Of a DNA stretch of 64,000 nt, positions 1 to 7,245 are shown piece by piece; position 1 is the first letter of the stretch, and each line of letters begins with the position of its first letter. The notes below the pieces were generated by a model. It was not told where the DNA came from. It searched no databases and saw nothing but the letters and a program-made list of their open reading frames with translations. Origin of the DNA: Paraburkholderia kururiensis (GTDB taxonomy: Bacteria > Pseudomonadota > Gammaproteobacteria > Burkholderiales > Burkholderiaceae); contig NZ_CP139965.1 of NCBI RefSeq assembly GCF_034424375.1, positions 372,001 through 436,000 on the forward strand. Direction: 5' to 3'. A program made the position numbers and the translations under genes.

Positions 1-18
1 CTCAAGGCGCGTGAGCCC

Positions 19-849
19 GTGCTGGAGGTCAGCAATCTGGGCAAGCGCTTCGCCTCGCCTCAGGGCGAGCACGTCGCGCTCAACAACGTGAGCTTCACGA
101 CGCACCGGCGCGAGTTCGTCTGCGTGATCGGGCCGTCGGGTTGCGGCAAGTCCACGCTGATCCGCATTCTCGCGGGGCTCGAAACGCAGACGAGCGGCGA
201 AGTGCGCGTGAACGGCAAAGCCGTGGACGGCCCCGGCGCCGACCGCGGCATGGTGTTCCAGGGCTACACGCTGTTTCCCTGGCTCACCGTGAAGAAGAAC
301 GTGATGTTCGGGCTCCGAATGAACGGCCAGGGCGCCGCCGAAGCGGAGCGCGAGGCGCTGCAATGGCTCGATCTGGTGGGCCTCGAAAAATTCGCGAACG
401 CGTACCCACATCAGCTTTCGGGCGGCATGAAGCAGCGCGTGGCGATTGCGCGCGCACTCGCGAACCGTCCTCGCATCCTGCTCATGGACGAACCGTTCGG
501 CGCGCTGGACGCGCAGACCCGCGCCAAAATGCAGGCGCATCTGCTCGACATCTGGCGCAACGTCGACATCACGATCCTGTTCATTACGCACGACCTCGAC
601 GAAGCCATCTTCCTCGCCGACCGCATTCTCGTGCTGAAGGCGCATCCGGGCGAAGTGCAGGAGTTGATCGAGGTGCCCGTGCCGAGGCCGCGCAGCTACG
701 AGCAGTTCACGTCGCCGGAATTTCTCGCCACGCGCGCAAGGCTCGACGCGCTGATCCACCCGCCGCAATCGCACGAATCGCCCGAGGACGACGCGCGCGT
801 GAGCCCGCACATGATCCGCATGACGGACGTGAACGACGACGTAGAGTGA
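19..849 (+). CDS. ABC transporter ATP-binding protein, nitrate/sulfonate/taurine (SsuB/TauB) type
   Basis: ATPase subunit that would power import of an oxyanion, sulfonate or similar small organic ligand. The 276-residue reading has Walker A (GPSGCGKST), the Q-loop (MVFQGYTLFPWL), the signature LSGGMKQR (the GGMKQR form is usual in this subfamily), Walker B (ILLMDEPFGALDAQT) and the switch histidine (FITHDLDEAI). The GTG at 19 is only the first start inside the window; the frame stays open to base 1, so the true start may lie upstream. The acidic tail after about residue 245 is not conserved in the family. The permease and binding-protein partners are presumably upstream, outside the window. 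Substrate cannot be assigned. Confidence 0.88.
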   Translation: MLEVSNLGKRFASPQGEHVALNNVSFTTHRREFVCVIGPSGCGKSTLIRILAGLETQTSGEVRVNGKAVDGPGADRGMVFQGYTLFPWLTVKKNVMFGLRMNGQGAAEAEREALQWLDLVGLEKFANAYPHQLSGGMKQRVAIARALANRPRILLMDEPFGALDAQTRAKMQAHLLDIWRNVDITILFITHDLDEAIFLADRILVLKAHPGEVQELIEVPVPRPRSYEQFTSPEFLATRARLDALIHPPQSHESPEDDARVSPHMIRMTDVNDDVE

Positions 850-1106
850 GCGCCGGGAGTCGCGGAGGCCTGAACGGGGTTTCCGGGCGGCGGTCGCATC
901 GCGCGACGGCTCTGCAAGGCGATCGATCGGGCGAGGCCATTCGCGATGGGCGTTCGGGTTGCGCGCGAAGGGCGAAAGGCGCACGTGCGGCCCGTCGCGC
1001 GCGTTGTGCCCGGTTTCGCCTGTCGGCGTTTGATCCCCTGCGTTTAGTCCCTCGCATTTAACCCCTCAGCCAGCCAAGGCTTCTTCATTTGACTGGCGCC
1101 GCCCCA

Positions 1107-1130
1107 ATATTTCGACTATATTCGAAATAT
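1107..1130 (+). promoter_or_regulatory. Probable ArsR operator overlapping the arsR start codon
   Basis: A perfect 9-bp inverted repeat, ATATTTCGA at 1107-1115 and TCGAAATAT at 1122-1130, separated by 6 bases. AT-rich 9-bp dyads of this sort are typical of ArsR/SmtB binding sites. The right arm includes the first two bases of the arsR ATG (1129-1131), so bound repressor would cover the start codon. Binding itself is inferred. Confidence 0.75.
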
Positions 1131-1452
1131 GGAAGAGAACGACGTCATTCGCGCCCTCGCGGCGCTCGCTCACGGGCTTCGGCTTCGCGTGTTCCGCATG
1201 CTGGTGGTGGCGGGTCCGGCCGGGCTCACGCCGGGCGCCATTGCGGGCCAACTCGACATTCCCAACGCGACCCTCTCGTTCCATCTGAAGGAGCTGATGA
1301 ACGCGGGGCTCGTCACGCAGGAACGCGACGGGCGCAGCCTGATCTACCGAACCGCCTTCGAGCAGATGAACGCGCTGCTCGGCTTTCTGACCGAAAACTG
1401 TTGCCAGGGCGAGGCATGCCTCACGCCGGGCGCCGATTCCTGCAAATGCTGA
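1129..1452 (+). CDS. arsR: ArsR-family arsenite-responsive repressor
   Basis: Small winged-helix repressor (107 aa) of the ArsR/SmtB family, expected to leave its operator when it binds As(III). The HTH covers about residues 35-75 (GAIAGQLDIPNATLSFHLKELMNAGLV). A C-terminal cluster, Cys91-Cys92 and Cys97 with a further Cys105/Cys107, resembles the As(III) site of the Acidithiobacillus-type ArsR, which uses a vicinal pair plus one later cysteine, rather than the ELCVCDLC site of plasmid R773 ArsR. It is the first gene of a six-gene same-strand cluster; arsI follows after 12 bases. There is no Shine-Dalgarno before the ATG because the operator occupies that space, so the message may be leaderless. 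Confidence 0.93.
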   Translation: MEENDVIRALAALAHGLRLRVFRMLVVAGPAGLTPGAIAGQLDIPNATLSFHLKELMNAGLVTQERDGRSLIYRTAFEQMNALLGFLTENCCQGEACLTPGADSCKC

Positions 1453-1464
1453 AGGAGAACATCC

Positions 1465-1944
1465 ATGAAGCGGTTTCACGTCCATGTCCACGTTGACGAT
1501 CTCGCGGCCAATATCGCGTTCTATACGAAGCTGTTCGGGGCAGAACCCACACGCGTCGAAGCGGACTACGCGAAGTGGATGCTCGACGATCCCCGCGTGA
1601 ACTTCGCCATCTCGACGCGCGGCACGAAGGCCGGGGTGGACCATCTGGGCTTCCAGGTGGACGAGCCCGACGAACTGGCCGAACTCGCGCAGCGCGCGAA
1701 GGCTGCGGACATGGCCTTGCTCGACGAGGGCGAAACCACCTGCTGCTACGCGCGCAGCGACAAGCACTGGATCGTGGACCCGCAAGGCATTGCCTGGGAG
1801 CATTTTCATAGCCTCGGCAGCGCGCTCGTCTATGGCGAGAGCAACCGGCAATTGCAGTCGCCCGCTCCCGGTGCATCCGCCTGTTGCGCGCCGCGCGGCG
1901 CCACTACGGGCGCGGCCGCGACACCGGCCGTCGGCGAGCAATGA
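1465..1944 (+). CDS. arsI: ArsI-type C-As lyase (VOC/glyoxalase fold)
   Basis: Fe(II)-dependent dioxygenase of the VOC superfamily that cleaves the carbon-arsenic bond of trivalent organoarsenicals such as methylarsenite; close relatives are annotated CadI. The 159-aa protein has the predicted metal ligands His5, His60 and Glu112, and the vicinal pair Cys93-Cys94 in TTCCYARSDKHW, the site used for trivalent arsenic in characterised ArsI. The tail after residue 120 is Ala/Gly-rich with another Cys pair. A strong ribosome site (AAGGAG) precedes the ATG. Placement between arsR and arsC supports an arsenic role over the cadmium annotation. Confidence 0.9.
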   Translation: MKRFHVHVHVDDLAANIAFYTKLFGAEPTRVEADYAKWMLDDPRVNFAISTRGTKAGVDHLGFQVDEPDELAELAQRAKAADMALLDEGETTCCYARSDKHWIVDPQGIAWEHFHSLGSALVYGESNRQLQSPAPGASACCAPRGATTGAAATPAVGEQ

Positions 1945-1957
1945 GGCAGCGTTCGCG

Positions 1958-2452
1958 ATGACCACCAACGTACTCATTCTCTGCACCCACAATTCCGCGC
2001 GCAGCGTGCTCGCCGAGGGCATGCTGAACCACTGGGCGCAGAAGCTGGGCAAGGACGTGCGCGCCTATAGCGCCGGCAGCGCGCCGAGCGGCCGTATCAA
2101 TCCGTTCGCGCTCGAAGCGCTCGCGAACGCGGGCGTGGACACCGAGGGCTATCGCAGCAAGAGCTGGGACGAATTCACTGCGGACGGCGCCCCGCGCATG
2201 CGCATCGTCATTACGGTGTGCGACAGCGCGGCCGCGGAGCAATGCCCGCTCTGGCCGGGCAGCCCCGTCAAGGTTCACTGGGGCTACGCCGATCCGTCCA
2301 ATGCGCCGGGCGGCGACGAGGGCAAACGGCAGACGTTCGAACTCACGCGGCAGGCCATCGGCTATCGCATGCTGCAGTTGCTTGCTGTTCCACTGGACCG
2401 CCTGAGCGACGCCGAGCTTCAACACGCGCTGAACGACATCCTGAAAAGCTGA
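1958..2452 (+). CDS. arsC: Arsenate reductase, low-molecular-weight phosphatase (thioredoxin-coupled) type
   Basis: Reduces As(V) to As(III) in the cytosol, supplying the substrate for Acr3. The 164-aa protein opens with the phosphate-binding loop Cys9-x5-Arg15 (CTHNSAR) and has two further cysteines, Cys88 and Cys96, in a VCDSAAAEQCP stretch, matching the Cys relay of the LMW-PTPase ArsC class. The ATG at 1958 was chosen because it sits directly before the catalytic loop; the same frame is open further upstream but that part overlaps arsI. It starts 13 bases after arsI. Confidence 0.95.
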   Translation: MTTNVLILCTHNSARSVLAEGMLNHWAQKLGKDVRAYSAGSAPSGRINPFALEALANAGVDTEGYRSKSWDEFTADGAPRMRIVITVCDSAAAEQCPLWPGSPVKVHWGYADPSNAPGGDEGKRQTFELTRQAIGYRMLQLLAVPLDRLSDAELQHALNDILKS

Positions 2453-2475
2453 GCCTTTCTTTTGCGAACCGCCTC

Positions 2476-3558
2476 ATGACCGCCACCAACCTCACCGCTT
2501 CGAACAAGCCGCCTGTGAAGCCACCGGCCAGGCCGCCCATCGGCTTCTTCGAGCGATACCTCACCGTCTGGGTCGCGTTGTGCATCGTCGCGGGCATCCT
2601 GGCCGGTCAGTTCTTTCCGGCTGTGTTCCAGGCGATTGGCCGCATGCAATACGCGCAGGTCAACCTGCCCGTGGGCCTGCTGATCTGGGTGATGATCATT
2701 CCGATGCTCGTGAAGGTGGACTTCGGCTCGTTGCACGAGGTGCGCCAGCACATCAAGGGAATCGGCGTCACGCTCGTCGTGAACTGGCTCGTCAAACCCT
2801 TTTCGATGGCGTTTCTCGGCTGGCTCTTCATCAAGCATCTGTTCGCGCCGATGCTGCCCGCCGCGCAACTCGACAGCTACGTTGCCGGCCTCATCCTGCT
2901 CGCCGCCGCGCCCTGCACGGCGATGGTGTTCGTCTGGAGCCGGCTGACGGGCGGCGATCCGCTCTTCACGCTCTCGCAGGTGGCGCTCAACGACAGCATC
3001 ATGGTCGTGGCCTTCGCGCCGCTCGTCGGCCTGCTGCTCGGCATCTCGGCCATTACCGTGCCGTGGGCGACGCTCCTCACTTCGGTCGTGCTCTATATCG
3101 TGATTCCGGTCGCGCTTGCGCAGATGCTTCGCAAGGCGCTGCTCGCTCGCGGCCAGGCCGCATTCGATGCCGCGATGGCGAAGATCGGCCCCTGGTCCAT
3201 CACGGCGCTGCTCGCCACGCTCGTGCTGCTGTTCGCGTTCCAGGGCGAAGCCATCCTCGACCAGCCGCTCGTGATCGCGCTGCTCGCGGTGCCGATCCTG
3301 ATCCAGGTGCTCTTCAATTCGGCGCTCGCGTACTGGCTCAACCGCGCGGTGGGAGAGAAACACAACGTGGCCTGCCCGTCGGCGCTCATCGGCGCGTCCA
3401 ATTTCTTCGAACTGGCGGTCGCGGCCGCCATCAGCCTGTTCGGCTTCAATTCGGGCGCGGCGCTGGCCACCGTGGTGGGCGTGCTGATCGAAGTGCCGGT
3501 CATGCTGCTCGTGGTGCGTATCGTCAACCGTTCAAAGGCGTGGTACGAACGTGCTTGA
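2476..3558 (+). CDS. acr3: Acr3-type arsenite efflux permease
   Basis: Inner-membrane As(OH)3/H+ antiporter of the ACR3 (BART) superfamily; 360 aa with about ten hydrophobic segments from residue 25 onward, the usual family size. The conserved cysteine essential in Acr3 is present in the helix reading AAPCTAMVFVWS, as is the conserved acidic residue in ASNFFELAVA. The start at 2476 gives a short Pro-rich cytoplasmic N-terminus; frame upstream of it overlaps arsC. It completes a reduce-and-export route with ArsC, and its 3' end overlaps the next gene by 8 bases, indicating translational coupling. Confidence 0.96.
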   Translation: MTATNLTASNKPPVKPPARPPIGFFERYLTVWVALCIVAGILAGQFFPAVFQAIGRMQYAQVNLPVGLLIWVMIIPMLVKVDFGSLHEVRQHIKGIGVTLVVNWLVKPFSMAFLGWLFIKHLFAPMLPAAQLDSYVAGLILLAAAPCTAMVFVWSRLTGGDPLFTLSQVALNDSIMVVAFAPLVGLLLGISAITVPWATLLTSVVLYIVIPVALAQMLRKALLARGQAAFDAAMAKIGPWSITALLATLVLLFAFQGEAILDQPLVIALLAVPILIQVLFNSALAYWLNRAVGEKHNVACPSALIGASNFFELAVAAAISLFGFNSGAALATVVGVLIEVPVMLLVVRIVNRSKAWYERA

Positions 3559-4108
3559 GACATCGGGAAACCGTCGGATAAGCAGCCTCATCGCATCGCT
3601 CGTCGTGCTGCTCGGCGCGGCGGCTCTTTCGTTGCCCGCCTATGCCGACGTCACGGCGCGCCAGAAGGAAGTCGCGCAGCACGGCGCGGACGTGATGCCG
3701 TTCTCGCTCGCGGCCACCACCCACATCTTTACGAAGACGGCCTACGGCGGCATTCAGCGGGTCGTCACGAGGCATCCCGACGCGCGGCAGGCCGCGCTGA
3801 TCCGCGGGCATCTGGCCGAGATCGCCCGTCGCTTCTCCGCAGGGGATTTCGGGGCGCCGGAGCAGATCCACGGCCACGACATGCCGGGCCTCGCCGTATT
3901 GCGCGCGGCACAGCCCGGCGAGTTGAAGATCGACTATCGCGACGTGCGCGACGGCGGCGAAATCGTGTATCGCAGCGCACAGCCTCGTCTGGTCGCCGCG
4001 CTGCACGACTGGTTCGACGCGCAGGTGTCCGATCATGGACACGATGCGATGGCCGGGCACGATGCCGGCGCGATGCATCACCATCCCGCAGACGTTTCAA
4101 CACCGTGA
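3551..4108 (+). CDS. Secreted protein of arsenic operons with His-rich C-terminus, function unknown
   Basis: A 185-aa protein with a GTG start inside the end of acr3. It has an N-terminal signal peptide (hydrophobic core about residues 13-28, likely cut after AYA near residue 32), so it is probably periplasmic. The body contains VMPFSLAATTHIFTKTAYGGIQRVV and the C-terminus carries a His/Asp/Met-rich run (HGHD, GHDAGAMHHH) that could bind metal. As I recall, proteins of this kind in ars operons are sometimes labelled aspartate carbamoyltransferase, but I see no ATCase domain and would not use that name. Context suggests a role in arsenic or antimony handling outside the cytoplasm; this is inference only. 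Confidence 0.8.
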   Translation: MLETSGNRRISSLIASLVVLLGAAALSLPAYADVTARQKEVAQHGADVMPFSLAATTHIFTKTAYGGIQRVVTRHPDARQAALIRGHLAEIARRFSAGDFGAPEQIHGHDMPGLAVLRAAQPGELKIDYRDVRDGGEIVYRSAQPRLVAALHDWFDAQVSDHGHDAMAGHDAGAMHHHPADVSTP

Positions 4109-4126
4109 ACGTAAAGGAGGGCTGGC

Positions 4127-4594
4127 ATGAGCACGCCTGACTACGAGATTCGCCGCGCCGCCGCCACGGACTTCGACGGCATCGTCGCGTTGCTGGACCT
4201 CTGCGGGCTGCCCGCGAGCGACCTCACGGCGCAAAGCCTCGACGGCTTCCACGTGGCCGTGCGCGACGCCGGGATCATCGGCGTAGCCGGACTGGAACAA
4301 GCCGGCGATGCGGCGCTGTTGCGTTCGGTCGCGGTTCACCCGCGCCTGCGCGCATCCGGTCTGGGCAGCCGCCTGATCGACGCGTCCATGGCGCTAGCGC
4401 AAACGCGATCCCTACGCGCGCTTTACCTCATTCCAAACGATGACGCCGCCCACGCATTCTTCGCGCGGCGCGGATTCAAGCACATCGAGCGCAGCCGCAT
4501 TCCCGAAGCGATTCGCGGCCTGCCCGAATTCACGCATCTCTGTCCGCAGACGCATCCGTGCTTGTGGAAAGCGGTGAGTGCGAGCAACTCCTGA
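4127..4594 (+). CDS. arsN: ArsN-type GNAT N-acetyltransferase
   Basis: GNAT-fold acetyltransferase of 155 aa with the acetyl-CoA loop region (SVAVHPRLRASGLGSRLIDASMA) and the late helix (DAAHAFFARRGFKHIERSRIP). ArsN proteins of this kind sit in ars operons; characterised ones acetylate the alpha-amino group of arsinothricin (or the analogue phosphinothricin). Which ArsN subgroup this is, and hence the substrate, is not certain. The ribosome site AAAGGAGG lies 8 bases before the ATG. It is the last gene of the ars cluster. Together with arsI it suggests defence against organoarsenicals as well as inorganic arsenic. Confidence 0.82.
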   Translation: MSTPDYEIRRAAATDFDGIVALLDLCGLPASDLTAQSLDGFHVAVRDAGIIGVAGLEQAGDAALLRSVAVHPRLRASGLGSRLIDASMALAQTRSLRALYLIPNDDAAHAFFARRGFKHIERSRIPEAIRGLPEFTHLCPQTHPCLWKAVSASNS

Positions 4595-4626
4595 TCGGCA
4601 GCGTACCGGCGCCCATCTGCCAATCT

Positions 4627-4641
4627 GTACAGGTACTGTAC
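4627..4641 (+). promoter_or_regulatory. Inverted repeat upstream of lysE-type gene
   Basis: GTACAG-GTA-CTGTAC, a perfect 6-bp dyad with a 3-base centre, 55 bases upstream of the exporter start. It is also a CTGTAC direct repeat with an 11-bp period. It is likely a regulator site; the regulator is unknown. The related half-sites ATACAGT/ACTGTAT occur in the MocR intergenic region near 8720-8770. Confidence 0.5.
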
Positions 4642-4696
4642 CGGCTCCTGCCGATAAACTGGCTCGAAATCACCAACAAGCCACCAGGAGCCCCCC

Positions 4697-5311
4697 ATGT
4701 CCGCAGAACTCCTGAGCGCGCTGCCCGCAGGCATCCTCTTCGCGCTCGTTACCACCATCACGCCCGGCCCCAACAACACCATGTTGCTGGCCTCGGGCGT
4801 CAACTTCGGCTTTCGGCGCACGCTGCCGCACATCCTCGGCATCAGTGCGGGCGTCGTGTTGCTGATGCTCTCCGTCGGCTTCGGGCTGGGCGAAGCGTTC
4901 CGGCGCTTCCCGATGCTCTATAGCGTGCTCGAAGTGGCGAGCATCGCGTATCTGCTTTATCTCGCGTGGAAGATCGGCACCTCGGGCGAGATCCAGGTGC
5001 GCAAGGGCGAACGTCGTCCCATGCGCTTTCATGAGGCCATCGCGTTCCAGTGGATCAACCCGAAGGCGTGGATGATGGTGCTCACCGCCGCCACCACGAT
5101 CCGTCTTTCCGCCGACTTCGGCGTGAACGCCGTCATCATGGCGTCGCTCTTCTACGTGATCGGGCTGCCGTGCATCTGCCTCTGGGCCGCGTTCGGCACG
5201 GCACTGCGGCGCTTCCTCGCGGACCCGCGGCGGTTGCGTGCTTTCAACGTGGTCATGGCGCTGTTGCTCGTGGCGTCGATGTATCCCGCCGCGCTGCATC
5301 TGCTCGGCTAA
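4697..5311 (+). CDS. LysE/RhtB-family amino-acid exporter
   Basis: Inner-membrane exporter of 204 aa with the family N-terminal signature TPGPNN (about residues 22-27) and six hydrophobic segments. Characterised relatives export lysine, arginine, threonine or homoserine lactone, and the substrate here cannot be read from sequence. The ATG follows CAGGAG. It stands alone, with a dyad upstream and a clear intrinsic terminator directly after the stop codon, so it is probably a single-gene transcript. Confidence 0.9.
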   Translation: MSAELLSALPAGILFALVTTITPGPNNTMLLASGVNFGFRRTLPHILGISAGVVLLMLSVGFGLGEAFRRFPMLYSVLEVASIAYLLYLAWKIGTSGEIQVRKGERRPMRFHEAIAFQWINPKAWMMVLTAATTIRLSADFGVNAVIMASLFYVIGLPCICLWAAFGTALRRFLADPRRLRAFNVVMALLLVASMYPAALHLLG

Positions 5312-5315
5312 ACGG

Positions 5316-5340
5316 GGGCGGCTTCGGCCGCCCTCTTTCG
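5316..5340 (+). terminator. Intrinsic terminator of the LysE-type gene
   Basis: GGGCGGC (5316-5322), loop TTCG, GCCGCCC (5327-5333), then a T-rich run TCTTTCGTCT. The very stable UUCG-type loop and the position 4 bases after the stop codon make this a good rho-independent terminator. Confidence 0.8.
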
Positions 5341-5634
5341 TCTCCGCCGCGTCGTCTCCGCCACTCCGCTCCGCTGCCCTGTTCGCTTCGCCTTCGTCGC
5401 TTCCCTGCTTTTCACCGCCCTCTCGCCGTTCCGGCGAACTTCTCGCCGCACAGCCTCAAGTTTTGTCGGATGAATGCCGACATCCCGTATTCAGGCTTCT
5501 CTTAACCGCTTCCCCGCAATACAGAATCAGCAAGGCCGCCATTGCGCCCATGGCAGGCCTCTGCCCGCGGCACGCTTGCGTGCCGTTGCGCGGCGCATCA
5601 CGAAGTGCATCGAAGAATGTGAAAGGAGACCACG
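5341..5634. other. Gene-free region, pyrimidine-rich, holding the chemoreceptor leader
   Basis: No supported gene. On the plus strand, 5341-5450 is strikingly C/T-rich (few A), then the composition changes near 5455, where a sigma-28-like promoter for the following chemoreceptor can be read. Nothing else recognisable. Confidence 0.5.
5456..5483 (+). promoter_or_regulatory. Candidate sigma-28 (FliA) promoter for the chemoreceptor
   Basis: TCAAGTTT at 5456-5463 and GCCGACAT at 5476-5483, with 12 bases between; the enterobacterial sigma-28 consensus is TAAAGTTT-N11-GCCGATAA. The -35-like box matches 7 of 8 and the -10-like box starts with the diagnostic GCCGA. FliA control of chemoreceptor genes is common knowledge. 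The start codon is about 150 bases downstream. Confidence 0.55.
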
Positions 5635-7245
5635 TTGAAGAAGCTGTCGATTCGTGCCTGGCTCACCTGGCTGGTGGCCTTCTTCGGCTTTGCGCTGCTG
5701 GTTGGCGCAGCGGCCGGCCTGTTGTCGCTGCGCGCGAGCAACCTCTCGTTGCAGCAGATGTACACCGTCGATACGCCGGCCGTTGCTGACCTCGAGGGCA
5801 GCTCCGGCCAGTTGCTGCGGCTGCGCCTTGCGTTGGCCACGTATGCGTCGCTCGTCGATCTGAACGACGAACAAGGCGCCACGGCGGTTCTGCAGCGCTT
5901 CGATCAATACCAGAAGATTTCGGACGAGCGGCTCGCCCACTATCTGAGCATTGCCGAAACCGGCGAGGAACAGCAACGCCTCATCAGGGACATGCAGGAC
6001 AAGCGCAGCACGTTCCTGCATGAAGGCGTAGAACCGGCGCTCGCGGCGCTGAAGGCCGGCGACCGCAACGCGTTCCAGCAGCTTCAGGGCCACAAGTTGC
6101 CGTCGCTCTACAGCGCCTACGAAAAGGCGATGCTCACGCTGGAAAAACTGCAGATCGATCGCGGCGCCCAGCGCTATCAGGAAGCGCACGCGCGCTTCTA
6201 CGCGGTGTGCGTCGCGGTGGCCGTGGGCATGGTGCTCTCGCTCGTGCTGGTGTGGATTGCGCGCATCGTGCTGGTTCGCGCGATCGTCGGTCCCGTGGAT
6301 GCAACGGTCGCGCAGTTCGAGCGCATCGCCGCCGGGGACCTCACGGGCCGCATCGCCACGACGGGCGAGAACGAAATGGGGCGCCTCGCCACGGCGCTGC
6401 GCAGCATGCAGGAGTCGCTGGTCAGCACCGTGAACACGGTGCGCCAAGGCACCGAATCGATCAACACGGGCGTGAGCGAAATCGCGTCCGGCAACGCGGA
6501 CCTCTCGCAACGCACGGAAGAACAGGCAGCCTCGCTGCAACAGACGGCGGCGAGCATCGAAGAACTCACGTCCACCGTGAAGCAGACCGCGGACAACGCC
6601 ACGCAGGCCAGTTCGCTCGCCCGCAACGCGTCGGACCTCGCGGCGCAGGGCGGCGAACTCACGCAGCAGGTGGTGGGCACGATGCACCAGATCGTCGACG
6701 ATTCGCGCCAGGTGGGCGACATCGTGGGCGTGATCGAAGGCATCGCGTTCCAGACCAATATCCTCGCGCTCAACGCGGCCGTGGAAGCCGCGCGGGCCGG
6801 CGAACAGGGGCGCGGTTTCGCGGTGGTGGCCAGCGAGGTGCGCTCGCTTGCGCAGCGCAGCGCGACCGCGGCGCGCGAAATCAAGACGCTGATCGAAAGT
6901 TCCACGGCGCGCGTCGAGTCGGGCTCGCAACTCGTGGAGCGTTCGGGCTCCACGATGTCCGAGATCGTCGACGCCATCACACGCGTGAGTTCGATCATGG
7001 GCGAGATCGCGGCGGCGGCATCGGAGCAGAGCACGGGTATCGACCAGGTGAATCGCGCCGTCGCGCAGATGGACCAGGTCACGCAGCAGAACGCGGCGCT
7101 GGTGGAACAGGCGGCCGCGGCGGCGAGTGCGCTCGAAGATCAGGCACAGCGTCTGAGCGCGGCCGTTTCCGTATTCAATACGGACGACTCGCGCCACGCG
7201 TCCCACACGTCATACGCGCCGCGGCTCACCGCACCGACGCGATGA
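5635..7245 (+). CDS. Methyl-accepting chemotaxis protein (Tar-like, 4-helix-bundle sensor)
   Basis: Membrane chemoreceptor of 536 aa that would relay periplasmic signals to CheA/CheW. Order: cytoplasmic tip and first membrane helix (about residues 8-30), an alpha-helical periplasmic sensor region to about 185, a second membrane helix (about 188-212), HAMP to about 265, then the signalling domain with the conserved hairpin IEGIAFQTNILALNAAVEAARAG. The start is TTG at 5635, supported by GAAAGGAG just upstream. No C-terminal CheR/CheB tether pentapeptide (NWETF type) is visible. It converges with the MocR gene, and the two coding ends overlap by 20 bases. Ligand unknown. Confidence 0.95.
   Translation: MKKLSIRAWLTWLVAFFGFALLVGAAAGLLSLRASNLSLQQMYTVDTPAVADLEGSSGQLLRLRLALATYASLVDLNDEQGATAVLQRFDQYQKISDERLAHYLSIAETGEEQQRLIRDMQDKRSTFLHEGVEPALAALKAGDRNAFQQLQGHKLPSLYSAYEKAMLTLEKLQIDRGAQRYQEAHARFYAVCVAVAVGMVLSLVLVWIARIVLVRAIVGPVDATVAQFERIAAGDLTGRIATTGENEMGRLATALRSMQESLVSTVNTVRQGTESINTGVSEIASGNADLSQRTEEQAASLQQTAASIEELTSTVKQTADNATQASSLARNASDLAAQGGELTQQVVGTMHQIVDDSRQVGDIVGVIEGIAFQTNILALNAAVEAARAGEQGRGFAVVASEVRSLAQRSATAAREIKTLIESSTARVESGSQLVERSGSTMSEIVDAITRVSSIMGEIAAAASEQSTGIDQVNRAVAQMDQVTQQNAALVEQAAAAASALEDQAQRLSAAVSVFNTDDSRHASHTSYAPRLTAPTR

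Noticed and set aside
2419..3363. Long minus-strand frame opposite acr3
   Set aside because: Charge-rich, low-complexity translation typical of the antisense of a GC-rich membrane-protein gene; the plus strand has full Acr3 conservation.
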